A stretch of DNA of 38,263 bases. Source: a virus. Positions 1-6,918 of this stretch are shown here, in pieces. Where the stretch lies: IMG/VR virus record IMGVR_UViG_3300034166_000746, positions 1-38,263 of that record. One strand, 5' to 3'. The notes under the pieces were generated by a model that was not told the DNA's origin, ran no database searches, and worked only from the letters and a program-made list of their open reading frames with translations. Each line of letters starts with the position of its first letter. Position 1 is the first letter of the stretch. A program made the position numbers and the translations under genes.

Positions 1-652
1 CGCGCAGAAGCAAGTCGCCAAGCTCGCCGGGAACGATCCGCTGGCCTTGCTGGTCAATGGCGATGCCACCGAAGGCATCCACCACCGCTCGCCCGAAGTT
101 GTTGCCAGCTTAATCGAACATCATTGCCAGATGGCGGCTGTGGCCTTGAAGCCGTGGGCCGATCGTGCCGTCAAAACCTACGTCACGCGCGGCACTGAGT
201 GCCACACGCACGATGTGGAAAGCTACCTCGCCCGCCTGCTCGGCGCGGAAGACGGCAAGGCCCGCGACAAGTGGCTGCTTTCCATCGCAGGGTGCCAAGT
301 GGACGCCGCGCACCACATCGGCACCACGGCCCGCACCTACCTTGAAGCCTCCCTGCTTTCCATTGTGTTGGGCAACGCTCGCCTGAACAGCGTCCGCGCC
401 GGGCATCCCGTGTCGCAAGTCTATCTCCGCGCTCACCGTCATTGCGGTGGCGTCTATTCGGACGGCAGCGGCCTCATGGCTGTCACAGGCGCTTGGCAGT
501 TCCTCACGCGCCACGGCCACAAGGTTGTCGGTGACGCCATCCCCCGCCCTTCCGTGCTGGTCTTGGATTGGCGCGACAAGCCAGACGGTTCCCTGCCTAC
601 GCCACACCACATCTTTTTCAACGCGCCAGCGCCAGAAATTGCCGAGGTATGA
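1..652 (+). CDS. Metallophosphoesterase, 5'-truncated second allele
   Basis: This is the C-terminal 216 residues of a calcineurin-like metallophosphoesterase; the frame is open from base 2. It retains the NGDATEG metal-binding motif, the RGTECH block and the H-x-H of RAHRHCGG, but lacks the N-terminal D-x-H found in the complete copy at 37332-38150. Against that copy there are about 59 base differences in 638 bases, no indel, and only about 7 amino-acid changes, so both alleles are under purifying selection. It is probably a strain variant joined to the contig during assembly. The TGA overlaps the next start (ATGA). Confidence 0.85.
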   Translation, partial: AQKQVAKLAGNDPLALLVNGDATEGIHHRSPEVVASLIEHHCQMAAVALKPWADRAVKTYVTRGTECHTHDVESYLARLLGAEDGKARDKWLLSIAGCQVDAAHHIGTTARTYLEASLLSIVLGNARLNSVRAGHPVSQVYLRAHRHCGGVYSDGSGLMAVTGAWQFLTRHGHKVVGDAIPRPSVLVLDWRDKPDGSLPTPHHIFFNAPAPEIAEV

Positions 653-765
653 AAGAAAAACTCAAAGACAAATACCACGACTGCGGCCACCGCCCGCGCA
701 ACACGGACAAGCGCAAGCGGACGGCCAAGGTTAAGCCACCAACGCAAAACGACATACAGCAGCCA
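1..765. repeat. Left terminal repeat (diverged, pairs with 37499-38263)
   Basis: Base n matches base n+37498 without gaps. Positions 1-638 carry about 59 substitutions (roughly 9 percent), mostly at third codon positions. Positions 639-765 are identical for exactly 127 bases, up to the end of the window. An exact 127-base end match is the signature expected where a k=127 assembly path re-enters a vertex. Joining there gives a circle of 37,498 bp. Confidence 0.9.
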
Positions 766-981
766 ACAGGCACAAAAGCCCAAACGGCTGGCCAAGGTTG
801 GGAGTGTTTTCGCTGCCACAGGATTAACGCACCCTTTGTCCAGCAATGCAGTTGCAGCGGCTATTTCACTACAACGTATCCCAACACGCCGCCGCATTGG
901 CCTTGGTGGAAGCAGTATGAAATCACCTGTGCTTCAAGCGCCACACACGACCCCCGTGTTGTTTGTTATGCGTCAATCTAA
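649..981 (+). CDS. Small zinc-ribbon protein, unknown role
   Basis: A 110-residue protein starting at the ATG that overlaps the phosphoesterase stop (ATGA). The N-terminal 35 residues are strongly basic (MKEKLKDKYHD, then repeated K and R). Residues 45-70 hold W-x-C-x2-C-x10-C-x-C, a pattern like RanBP2-type or rubredoxin-like zinc ribbons, in which four cysteines bind one zinc. The tail is aromatic (PPHWPWWKQYE). The basic arm plus a ribbon suggests nucleic-acid binding. Translational coupling suggests it acts with the phosphoesterase. I do not recognise a named family. Confidence 0.65.
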   Translation: MKEKLKDKYHDCGHRPRNTDKRKRTAKVKPPTQNDIQQPTGTKAQTAGQGWECFRCHRINAPFVQQCSCSGYFTTTYPNTPPHWPWWKQYEITCASSATHDPRVVCYASI

Positions 982-1225
982 GCTCACCGCCGAGCAGATC
1001 GAAGAAGCAGCATGGGCCGCAGCCCTGCGTGCCCCCGCCGTGACGGACGTAGTTCCGCCCGGCTGGTTTACCACCAAACAACTTGCCGACAAACTAAACA
1101 AGACGCGGCCAACGATGGCCCGCCTGCTCGCCGATGCCGTAGCGGCTGGCCGCTGCGAGGTGCAAAAATTCCGCGTGAGCGTGGGAAGTTTTTCGCGGGC
1201 GACTCCGCACTATCGACCGCGATGA
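968..1225 (+). CDS. Winged-helix-like DNA-binding protein
   Basis: An 85-residue protein; an in-frame ATG at 917 would add 17 residues. I prefer 968 because it overlaps the previous stop by only 14 bases, as is usual in this genome. Residues 31-65 read GWFTTKQLADKLNKTR followed by a second helix (MARLLADAVAAGR) and a short beta wing (CEVQKFRV). That is the layout of a small winged helix-turn-helix. It probably regulates transcription or forms a DNA-binding subunit of the cassette. Its stop overlaps the next start (ATGA). Confidence 0.6.
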   Translation: MRQSKLTAEQIEEAAWAAALRAPAVTDVVPPGWFTTKQLADKLNKTRPTMARLLADAVAAGRCEVQKFRVSVGSFSRATPHYRPR

Positions 1226-1566
1226 AAAAGCCCGCCAAAGGCCAACGTCGGCGCAAGAAACCAGCGCCCACAATGCGCTTCAAGCTCGACGGCCAATGGT
1301 GGCGCGTCCGGGTGGAGCGTCCGCCTGACAAGGAAAAGCTCGACGGCCTGTGCCACTACAAGAAACGCACCGTGTGGCTAAACCCCGAAGCGGTGAAAGG
1401 CGACTTGCTCGGCATCGTCACGCACGAATTAACGCACGCCTGCATCCCGCCGACTGACGAGACGCACGTTCGGGACTTGGAGCGGCTGGTCTGTGCGGTG
1501 GTTCGGTGGGCGGCGACGAGATGCAACGATGGCAAGATCAGCATTGGCCGTCACAAAGCATCCTGA
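1222..1566 (+). CDS. HExxH zinc metallopeptidase-like protein
   Basis: A 114-residue protein starting in an ATGA overlap. A basic N-terminus (KGQRRRKKPAP) precedes a beta-rich part (WWRVRVERPPDKEKLDG) and then ITHELTHACIPPTDETHV-like sequence (the text reads VTHELTHACI). This is an H-E-x-x-H motif with a downstream E-T-H that could give a third ligand. The size and motif placement resemble minimal SprT-like or ImmA-like gluzincins. Next to a small DNA-binding protein, an ImmR/ImmA-like regulatory pair is conceivable. No family match is certain. Confidence 0.6.
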   Translation: MKKPAKGQRRRKKPAPTMRFKLDGQWWRVRVERPPDKEKLDGLCHYKKRTVWLNPEAVKGDLLGIVTHELTHACIPPTDETHVRDLERLVCAVVRWAATRCNDGKISIGRHKAS

Positions 1567-1572
1567 CTTTTC

Positions 1573-1719
1573 GTGACCTTCTGGCCCTTGCTCGCCTCAA
1601 CCATGCTCTACGTCCTCACGGCGGCGGGCTTTCTCCGCGACGGCAACGGGCCGATGGCCGTGGCGTTCGGCGGGTATGCCCTGGCGAATGTCGGCTTCCT
1701 TTGGCTGACTTGGCGATGA
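1573..1719 (+). CDS. Small two-helix membrane protein
   Basis: A 48-residue protein from a GTG start, six bases after the previous stop. Residues 3-20 (FWPLLASTMLYVLTAAGF) and 28-46 (MAVAFGGYALANVGFLWL) form two hydrophobic helices separated by the charged turn LRDGNG. The shape fits a small inner-membrane hairpin. It closes the plus-strand cassette and could anchor or signal for it. A holin-like role is less likely because the lysis genes lie on the other strand. No internal start leaves both helices intact. Confidence 0.55.
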   Translation: MTFWPLLASTMLYVLTAAGFLRDGNGPMAVAFGGYALANVGFLWLTWR

Positions 1720-1731
1720 ATCCCTAAATCT

Positions 1732-1756
1732 TCGACACGTCCCGGCAACGTGTCGA
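1732..1756. terminator. Hairpin between convergent genes
   Basis: Nine-base perfect arms TCGACACGT and ACGTGTCGA with a 7-base loop lie between the ends of the plus cassette (1719) and the last minus gene (1770). There is no U tract on either side. The position fits a bidirectional stop or an mRNA 3' end structure. Confidence 0.5.
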
Positions 1757-1769
1757 TGGCATCGACGTA

Positions 1770-1910
1770 TTAGGCAAGCAGCATGGCTAAACGTCTGAAC
1801 AAACGCCACAGGCAGAGCCGTCCCGCAGGACGATTCGGCGCGTGCCGCTCGACGTAGCCGATGCCGCCATACGGGCCATAGACAAGGCCGCTGTCGGTAG
1901 ATCGGTGCAT
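1770..1910 (-). CDS. Small basic protein, last gene of the lysis block
   Basis: A 46-residue protein. A strong ribosome binding site (AAAGGAGG) lies just upstream of the ATG and overlaps the end of the amidase gene. The first half is glycine- and tyrosine-rich (LVYGPYGGIGY). The second half is arginine- and leucine-rich (RLCLWRLFRRLAMLLA) and forms a cationic amphipathic or membrane-associating helix. A role in lysis is suggested by position and helix type only. I recognise no family. Confidence 0.5.
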   Translation of the reverse strand: MHRSTDSGLVYGPYGGIGYVERHAPNRPAGRLCLWRLFRRLAMLLA

Positions 1911-1923
1911 AGGTGTCCTCCTT

Positions 1924-2565
1924 TCATGTTAGTCGCTTTCCAAGGTATGCCCTGAACCGCGCAAACTCGACCGGGTTCAAATCGTCTTTGCGCCCCGGCG
2001 AAACCGTGCGGTGGTCGGTCACATCATCCAGCGTGAGCCGATACAGCTTCATTAGCGGCTCAAGATATTCGGCCATTGAGGCCATCTCGTCTTCGTTCAA
2101 AGGCCGTTTGTAGGTGTCGCCTTCAAAGGCAGCGCCGATGCTCCACGAGTTAAGGTCGCGCCTTCCGCGCCATTCGCTGCGCCCAGCGTGCCATGTTCTT
2201 TCGTCTGGATCGGCCAACGTGGAGCGCCGTCCGTCCTTTGCCACGATGCAGTGATAGCTGACCTTGCTCGCCGGGTTCATACACCATGCCACTGATCCCG
2301 CGTAAGTGCCGCAAGTGTGATGCAATACAACGGCCTTTGGCGCGATACGCCTGCCTTGTGAGACATTGGGCGTGTTGAGCAGTTTTTCGGGGTAGCTCTT
2401 AGGGCTTTTCGCCTTTGTGCTTGGGGCGCTTTTTGGTAGCGCGCTCGGCTTCTTTGGCTCGCTTATCAAGGATGACTTTAATGGCGAGGAGGAGTTCGGC
2501 GAGATCGACGGTGGGCCATTTCGCAAGCCCGCGAATAAGTGACTGAACCATTTGAGCGGGTTCAC
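1924..2565 (-). CDS. N-acetylmuramoyl-L-alanine amidase endolysin
   Basis: A 213-residue endolysin of the Amidase_2 (PGRP-like) family, which cuts the amide bond between MurNAc and the stem peptide. The catalytic domain spans about residues 72-213: VVLHHTCG gives the first zinc ligand H82 or H83, followed by VSYHCIVAKDGR, TWHAG and NSWSIGAAFEGD, and DHRTVSPGRKDDLNP supplies the late histidine and acidic ligand. The GTG start overlaps the lipoprotein stop (GTGA). Residues 15-65 are a proline/serine/lysine linker whose DNA is shared with another small frame (2399-2551). No ATG, GTG or TTG lies between that frame's end and the domain, so the amidase must start upstream. Confidence 0.9.
   Translation of the reverse strand: MNPLKWFSHLFAGLRNGPPSISPNSSSPLKSSLISEPKKPSALPKSAPSTKAKSPKSYPEKLLNTPNVSQGRRIAPKAVVLHHTCGTYAGSVAWCMNPASKVSYHCIVAKDGRRSTLADPDERTWHAGRSEWRGRRDLNSWSIGAAFEGDTYKRPLNEDEMASMAEYLEPLMKLYRLTLDDVTDHRTVSPGRKDDLNPVEFARFRAYLGKRLT
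2399..2551 (-). CDS. Nested small basic helical protein within amidase 5' end
   Basis: A 50-residue frame, ATG to TAA, lying wholly inside the amidase gene in a different frame. It reads MVQSLIRGLAKW, then an amphipathic helix (LAELLLAIKVILDKRAKEAE), then a lysine/arginine tail ending KHKGEKP. Its composition looks more natural than the P/S/K linker of the amidase frame over the same bases. Nested frames are common in phage lysis cassettes (Rz/Rz1). There is no lipobox or clear membrane helix, so a spanin role is only a possibility. Confidence 0.45.
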   Translation of the reverse strand: MVQSLIRGLAKWPTVDLAELLLAIKVILDKRAKEAERATKKRPKHKGEKP

Positions 2566-2699
2566 TTTTTGTAGCCGTCTAACGGCTTTTCCAAATTCAC
2601 GAAAAACTGTTTCGTCTCGAAATTGTATCCGCCGCCCAGCTTCATCCCCGCGCAACCCGTGAGGCAGAGCGCGGCCAGCGCCAAGATGAAGGCGCGCAC
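2562..2699 (-). CDS. Small lipoprotein, possible outer-membrane spanin
   Basis: A 45-residue lipoprotein from a GTG that shares one base with the holin stop (TAGTG). Residues 2-16 form a signal peptide with lipobox LTGC, so C16 would be lipidated. The mature part, about 30 residues long, starts AGMKLGGGYNFE and ends DGYKK. It lies between holin and endolysin. Small phage lipoproteins in this position often act as outer-membrane spanin subunits, but no proline-rich stretch or paired inner-membrane spanin is evident. The end overlaps the amidase GTG. Confidence 0.6.
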   Translation of the reverse strand: MRAFILALAALCLTGCAGMKLGGGYNFETKQFFVNLEKPLDGYKK

Positions 2700-2866
2700 T
2701 ATTTGCTCTCCCGGCGAAAGACTTCAAACACACCAACCAAAGCCATCACGGCGGCAGCAATGGCCGAAAACTGTTCGGGATCAACGGCCAGACCGAGGGC
2801 CGAAAGCAGGGCCAGCAGGCCCGAATAAGTGGACTTCTCTTTAAGTCTCGCAACGAGGTAGTTCAT
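2699..2866 (-). CDS. Holin-like small membrane protein
   Basis: A 55-residue protein with the plan of small phage holins: a charged N-terminal helix (MNYLVARLKEKSTYSG), hydrophobic segment LLALLSALGLAV, a turn DPEQ, a second segment (FSAIAAAVMALVGVFEVF) and a charged tail RRESK. It would sit in the inner membrane and release or activate the endolysin. It begins the lysis operon after a terminator. The start codon is preceded by a short GC hairpin (CCCC GCA GGGG on the plus strand, 2869-2879) and a TTGACA site. Confidence 0.75.
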   Translation of the reverse strand: MNYLVARLKEKSTYSGLLALLSALGLAVDPEQFSAIAAAVMALVGVFEVFRRESK

Positions 2867-2879
2867 GCCCCCGCAGGGG

Positions 2880-2885
2880 TGTCAA
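2880..2885 (-). promoter_or_regulatory. TTGACA start-proximal site, lysis operon
   Basis: Minus strand reads GCTTTGACAC at 2888-2879. Thirteen bases separate TTGACA from the holin ATG at 2866. The same 10-mer recurs at 8450 and 9939. Confidence 0.6.
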
Positions 2886-2914
2886 AGCCTACCCATTCGC
2901 TATTCGCGCATAGC

Positions 2915-2946
2915 AAAAATGCGAGAGCCGCCCGGTGAGGGGCGGC
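2915..2946 (-). terminator. Intrinsic terminator after the fibre operon
   Basis: Perfect 7-base arms GCCGCCC (2927-2933) and GGGCGGC (2940-2946) with a 6-base loop. On the minus strand they are followed by TCTCGC and then ATTTTT. The position, after the last fibre gene (ends 2977) and before the holin, suggests the lysis genes are separately expressed. Confidence 0.65.
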
Positions 2947-2976
2947 CCTGCGTTTTCCAAGGAGGAGGTATGGAAA

Positions 2977-3405
2977 TCAAGATTGCAGTGTTTGGACAGC
3001 CTCCCCACTCGCCTCCGCAAATGTCGCCTGCGGCTGGCCGAAAGACTCCGCTGGTGCGGGTGTCGGGGATGCGGCCCATGAAAGCATGACGGTTTCTAGC
3101 CACTGCTTGCAGGCGGTCATCTTCGGGCCGAGGGGCTTGCCTGCTTGTAGTAGGGCCATGCGAAGCTCTTGCAGGGCGGCGATCTGGTAGGCGCTAAAGT
3201 ATTGGCTGACGGCTTCTTCGGCGGTCACAAGCGCCACAGGCGGCACGATCCATTCGCCATTCGTCCAGACGGAATTAGATGACGGCGCGGGGGGCTGCAC
3301 GGCCCAATCGTGGCGCTTCGGGTTGTCTGCAAGTTCCCATGCGGCCATCTGCTCGCCAAGGTCGCGGACATCGTTGGGATCGGAGATGCGGTAGTATAGG
3401 CTCAT
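2977..3405 (-). CDS. Phage tail-tip associated hypothetical protein
   Basis: A 142-residue protein whose start overlaps the upstream lectin-like gene (ATGA). It begins MSLYYRISDPNDVRDLGEQM, has a WTNGEWIVPP turn, a helical centre (TAEEAVSQYFSAYQIAALQELRMALL) and an alanine/proline/glutamine-rich tail. Short proteins of this kind at the end of fibre operons are often fibre chaperones or assembly factors. I see no family signature. Its coupling to the lectin-like gene argues for a role with that protein. Confidence 0.6.
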   Translation of the reverse strand: MSLYYRISDPNDVRDLGEQMAAWELADNPKRHDWAVQPPAPSSNSVWTNGEWIVPPVALVTAEEAVSQYFSAYQIAALQELRMALLQAGKPLGPKMTACKQWLETVMLSWAASPTPAPAESFGQPQATFAEASGEAVQTLQS

Positions 3406-4046
3406 GCGTAAATTCTTGGATGCGGCTCCACGGTGCTGCTGGCGTCCGTCAACGTCATGCCGCGAGTGAGGTCTTGGATTTCGCGGACGAGAGGGGTGTA
3501 ATAGACGAGTGACTGCGGGCGCACCTTGTCGCAGGCAAAGCCTTTGGCGAGCGAGTTGATTTCCGCGCTACTTAAAGTCGCTTGCCACATGCCAAGCTCG
3601 GCGAAACCTCCTGTTGACCAAGCATTGTTAGCTTGCGCTCGGCCAATGGTGAATGATTCGTTGGATGCGTTGTTTGAGGTCGTGGCGGGAATTGTTAAAT
3701 TGTAACTCGGCGTGACTGCCGCGCCATTGACATATAACAAAAGTCGGGTTGCGTTGGTAGACTGAGATCCGTCAAAAGCGATAGCCCAATGATTCCAGCC
3801 TGTTATATTTTGCGAGGAAGAGGCAAAGCTGTTAACGCCGTTGGACAGCACAAAATAAATGTTGTTGTCGGAAAAATGCACACAGGTAGTTCTGTGCTGG
3901 ATATTGGTAGTATTAAAACCCCACGCTTGAATACTGGCGGCGCTTGGTCGCCTCATCCAGCCCGCCATCGAAAAATTTGTCAGATTTTTAGCGACAGTCG
4001 TTGTGCCGCTAATCTGCGTATTGGTGCCTGCAAATCCCCGAGCCAT
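3402..4046 (-). CDS. LamG/concanavalin-like lectin domain protein
   Basis: A 214-residue beta-rich protein. Residues 10-165 have the pattern of a LamG-type jelly roll: FSMAGWMRR, then NNIYFVLSNG, WNHWAIAFDG, RLLLYVNGAAV, FTIGRAQANN and FAELGMWQATLSSAEINSLA. In this fold each block is a strand or hairpin of the sugar-binding sandwich. It lies directly after the long fibre, so it probably binds receptor glycans at the tail tip. The C-terminus (SLVYYTPLVREIQDLTRG) resembles the exit strand of such domains. Confidence 0.75.
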   Translation of the reverse strand: MARGFAGTNTQISGTTTVAKNLTNFSMAGWMRRPSAASIQAWGFNTTNIQHRTTCVHFSDNNIYFVLSNGVNSFASSSQNITGWNHWAIAFDGSQSTNATRLLLYVNGAAVTPSYNLTIPATTSNNASNESFTIGRAQANNAWSTGGFAELGMWQATLSSAEINSLAKGFACDKVRPQSLVYYTPLVREIQDLTRGMTLTDASSTVEPHPRIYA

Positions 4047-4047
4047 T

Positions 4048-6369
4048 TTACGCCGCGCTCCTTAATTCGCAGACGACCAACTCCGCATCGCCCGTCATGG
4101 TGTCGCTCGCATTGTTGGCATCCCGCGTGACCTTGAGGCGGAAGCCGTCACCCGCCGTCACGGAGTCGATGGTCGTGAGGGTGATTTCGGTCACGGTCAA
4201 GATGCCGCTGGTGCCGTTGGCCGCTGCGGTGCCGCTGGCGATGGTGTCGAAAGAGTCTGAATCCAAGTCGGTGGTCATCCGCTCCAAAGACACATCCCAG
4301 ACCACGTTGCCAGAGGTCGCGGTGGTTGCCATCCAGTGCAGGCGGATCTTGAGGCCGCTGCCGAGTGAGGCGGCTTCGGGGATGATGCTGACGAAGACGG
4401 CGCTCTCATCGGTGGCGTCATCGAAGTCAAGGACGGCGATGCTGTTGCGGGTGTCGAGGGTGGCGAAGGTGGTGGCAGGCGGTTGGTTGTGTTCGGCGGT
4501 GAAGACGGCGTAGGTCTTTGATCCTCCGCTGGCGGTGGCCGAAAGCGTATCCCCCGACACGCTCAACCCGCTGCCAATAACAAACCCAATCGCCTTGGAT
4601 TCCGAATCATCCCACCCGTAGAGCTTGTCGGCAGCCAGATCGTCGGCCACAAGGTCGCTGCCGCTGACGGAAAGGATGTCCGCGAGGGTCGTGCCGACTG
4701 CGGTGACGCCCGATCCCGTAGCCGACAGCTCCCCCGCCGAAAGCGAAAGGCCCGATCCGATTTGGATCTCCTCTATGGAGCCTGTGCTGGCGCTCGTCCT
4801 TCCTAAAATTCTTGCGGTGGCTTGCGTTAGGCCGCTGCTTGTGATGGAGCCAGAGGCTGCTGCGCCTGTAACGTCTGCGACAACGTGGGTGTGATTGCCT
4901 GCGGATATTTGCGTGGAGCCTGTGCCGACAGGGAGGCGGGCGACATCAACCGTGCCGCTAAATATCGCTTCGGCGGCAAAGCGGCTAATAGTTCTGTCCT
5001 CATACCAAGACGTTGCAGAAGTGCTTGCAGCAATAAATGTGGCGCGATCAGTGGCTCGCAGATTGTCTGTGAAAAAGCCAGAAGAGATCGACCCGCGCAT
5101 AGGCGTCAGCGTCTGCCCCGTAGAGGAATTAAATTCAATTATGACCACATCGCCCGCCATGACGCCCGTAGTTGGCAGCAAGATTCGCAGACCAGATGTG
5201 GCTGTGTTGACCGTATAAATTTTAGCGCGGGCGGCGGTCAGTGTGACGTTGGCGGTAATTGTGCCGAGGTCTTCGGTGACAAAGATCGACTGCGCCCCAA
5301 TATCACTCGGAGCCAGCGCATCCGTGCCGCCTGTGGAATGGGATTCTTTGTGCGCGAGGGTGCTGCTTGGCGTCCTCGCATCGCTCAACCGCGCATCGTT
5401 CCCCTCGCAAAAGCTCCCTGCCACGTTAGAAAAAGAACCCGCCTCGACTACGCCGTTTGTGCCTGTGATGAGCGGGAGGTTGGCGGTGGTGCCGATGGCT
5501 CCCGCGTTGGTTAGGTTGCCGTGGGTGTGGTTGCCCTCTGCAAACTGCCCTGCCCCCGTCCCAAAAGCAGAAGCCTCGACCGTGCCGCCGCTGCCAGTCT
5601 TGAGCGGGAGGCCGCTGCTTGTGCCGACTTTGAGGTTGTCGCCGACAAATTGGAATTGCTGCGCGGCACGTTCGCCAAGGTTGGCGACATTGGCGCGCTG
5701 CACGTTGCCGCCGCTCCATGTCGTTTGATGCGGGAACGGTTCATCATCGTCGGCGCTGCTGGCAACGATGTTTGCTGTGAGCGGCGAGTTCTCAAAAATG
5801 TGCCACCGCAAATTCTCAAAGAACATTCCGTAAGTGCGGTTGAGTTTGTAAACAGGCTTGCTGTTGATCGTGAGATCGGTCGGCCAGTAGATGCCGTTGC
5901 GCCCCTCGGCAAAACTTTGGGCAAGAACAGGGCCATACGCCTCGTCATCGGTTAGAAAAACGTCGGTGCCGTCGTGTGTGTGCGAGGCGGCTGCGGCTCC
6001 TACGTCTGCCGCGCTCAAAGAAACTGCGCCCGTTTCGCCATTCACGCTCGTCACAGCCCCCGACTCGTTGCCCCATGCGGGGATGCCGTCGGCGACCTTT
6101 AGCACTTGGCCGCTTGTTCCGATGGCGAGGCGCAACGCCGTCGATGCCCCGCGATAAAGCAAGTCGCCTTGGGTCGTAAGAGTTTCAATGCCTGTGCCCG
6201 CTGGCCCCTGCGCCCCGGTCGCGCCTGTTGCGCCCGTGGCTCCCGTTGCCCCGGTTGGCCCCGCAGGGCCGATGGTCGGCACTACCACGTTCACCGTCTG
6301 CGGCGACGGGATGCCAACCTCAACAGCGTTGGTATTTAGACTGACCTCAACTTTGTGATACGCGGCCAT
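4048..6369 (-). CDS. Long tail fibre with collagen-like stalk
   Basis: A 773-residue fibre. An N-terminal beta part (1-33) is followed by a collagen-like Gly-x-y stretch (about 34-60, with GATGATGATGATGAQGPAG). Next come repeated trimeric fibre modules with GTGAGQFAEGNHTH, GTGSTQISAGNHTH, ASHTHDGTD and CEGNDARLSDARTP, and repeated SSGLTQATA/GSGLSLSAGEL blocks. The last 140 residues (from TYAVFTAEHNQPP) form a compact beta domain, likely the receptor-binding head. Histidine pairs in the HTH repeats are typical ion-binding sites of trimeric fibres. The collagen DNA is a GC-rich direct repeat near 6190-6270, prone to length variation. Confidence 0.85.
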   Translation of the reverse strand: MAAYHKVEVSLNTNAVEVGIPSPQTVNVVVPTIGPAGPTGATGATGATGATGAQGPAGTGIETLTTQGDLLYRGASTALRLAIGTSGQVLKVADGIPAWGNESGAVTSVNGETGAVSLSAADVGAAAASHTHDGTDVFLTDDEAYGPVLAQSFAEGRNGIYWPTDLTINSKPVYKLNRTYGMFFENLRWHIFENSPLTANIVASSADDDEPFPHQTTWSGGNVQRANVANLGERAAQQFQFVGDNLKVGTSSGLPLKTGSGGTVEASAFGTGAGQFAEGNHTHGNLTNAGAIGTTANLPLITGTNGVVEAGSFSNVAGSFCEGNDARLSDARTPSSTLAHKESHSTGGTDALAPSDIGAQSIFVTEDLGTITANVTLTAARAKIYTVNTATSGLRILLPTTGVMAGDVVIIEFNSSTGQTLTPMRGSISSGFFTDNLRATDRATFIAASTSATSWYEDRTISRFAAEAIFSGTVDVARLPVGTGSTQISAGNHTHVVADVTGAAASGSITSSGLTQATARILGRTSASTGSIEEIQIGSGLSLSAGELSATGSGVTAVGTTLADILSVSGSDLVADDLAADKLYGWDDSESKAIGFVIGSGLSVSGDTLSATASGGSKTYAVFTAEHNQPPATTFATLDTRNSIAVLDFDDATDESAVFVSIIPEAASLGSGLKIRLHWMATTATSGNVVWDVSLERMTTDLDSDSFDTIASGTAAANGTSGILTVTEITLTTIDSVTAGDGFRLKVTRDANNASDTMTGDAELVVCELRSAA

Positions 6370-6370
6370 G

Positions 6371-6736
6371 TTAGAGCGGGGCGGTGCGGACAGTCACATC
6401 GGAGAGCACTTTCCAGATGCCGCCGAAAAGCGTGTAGATTTTGTTGTCCGAAGTCTTTAGCTGCACATCGTAGTAGTAAGTGCCAGCCGTCGGGTTGTCC
6501 GTTGTAGCCAGGTCAAAGTGCGACTCGCCACCGGCTGCGTCATCATGCGCGGTAACTTCCTTGCGGAGCGTGGCGTTAGCGTCCGTGACCGTGAGCGCCG
6601 TCTTGACGGTCAGAAACAGCGTGGCCCCCGTGAGGCTGTAAGGATCGCCGTCCGCGTCCGTGACAGTCACATCGAGCCGCCCACTGTCGCCGCGAGTCCA
6701 GCAAAGATCGGCTTGGGATGAGGTGCAGGCGCTCAT
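6371..6736 (-). CDS. Baseplate/tail-tip Ig-like protein (BppU-N-like)
   Basis: A 121-residue beta protein. RGDSGRLDVTVTDADGDPYSLTG-type sequence, then LFLTVK, an acidic middle, TYYYDVQLKT and YTLFGGIWKV follow the order seen in N-terminal domains of baseplate upper proteins: an Ig-like sandwich tying fibre proteins to the tail. It begins at an ATGA overlap with the small membrane protein and ends one base before the fibre start, so it is probably the adaptor for the fibre. Confidence 0.65.
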   Translation of the reverse strand: MSACTSSQADLCWTRGDSGRLDVTVTDADGDPYSLTGATLFLTVKTALTVTDANATLRKEVTAHDDAAGGESHFDLATTDNPTAGTYYYDVQLKTSDNKIYTLFGGIWKVLSDVTVRTAPL

Positions 6737-6918
6737 TTGTTCCGATCCTTCCAGACTTTGCGTGCGGACATCGCCGCGACAAACAGGCCGAGTGCCAAGG
6801 CGGACAGGCGCATCCCCGTTTCAAGGTGCGGCAAAAGCGAGACGATGACCGAGCCGAGCGAGGTGGTCACGCCGACGAAGGGACGAGAAAGAAAGTCGAT
6901 GGGGTCGTGGAAGCTCAT
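6733..6918 (-). CDS. Small one-helix membrane protein in the fibre operon
   Basis: A 61-residue protein. One clear hydrophobic helix at about residues 35-52 (MRLSALALGLFVAAMSA) is followed by a cationic tail (RKVWKDRNK). A weaker hydrophobic stretch lies at 18-31 (TSLGSVIVSLLPHL). It overlaps both neighbours by ATGA. The topology fits a second holin or antiholin, yet its position among fibre genes is unusual. It directly follows a gene with a Sec signal peptide, so an envelope-related role is possible. Confidence 0.55.
   Translation of the reverse strand: MSFHDPIDFLSRPFVGVTTSLGSVIVSLLPHLETGMRLSALALGLFVAAMSARKVWKDRNK

Noticed and set aside
1-652. A true second phosphoesterase gene
   Set aside because: The exact 127-base match to the window end and lack of indels fit an assembly loop with strain variants better than a duplication.
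1783-1857. Plus-strand 24-codon frame (MAKRLNKRHR)
   Set aside because: Opposite the 46-residue minus-strand gene, which has the stronger start signal.
2970-3089. Plus-strand ATG with AAGGAGGAGG just upstream (MEIKIAVFGQ)
   Set aside because: Only 39 codons, antisense to the 142-residue gene for nearly its whole length; the good ribosome site alone does not support it.
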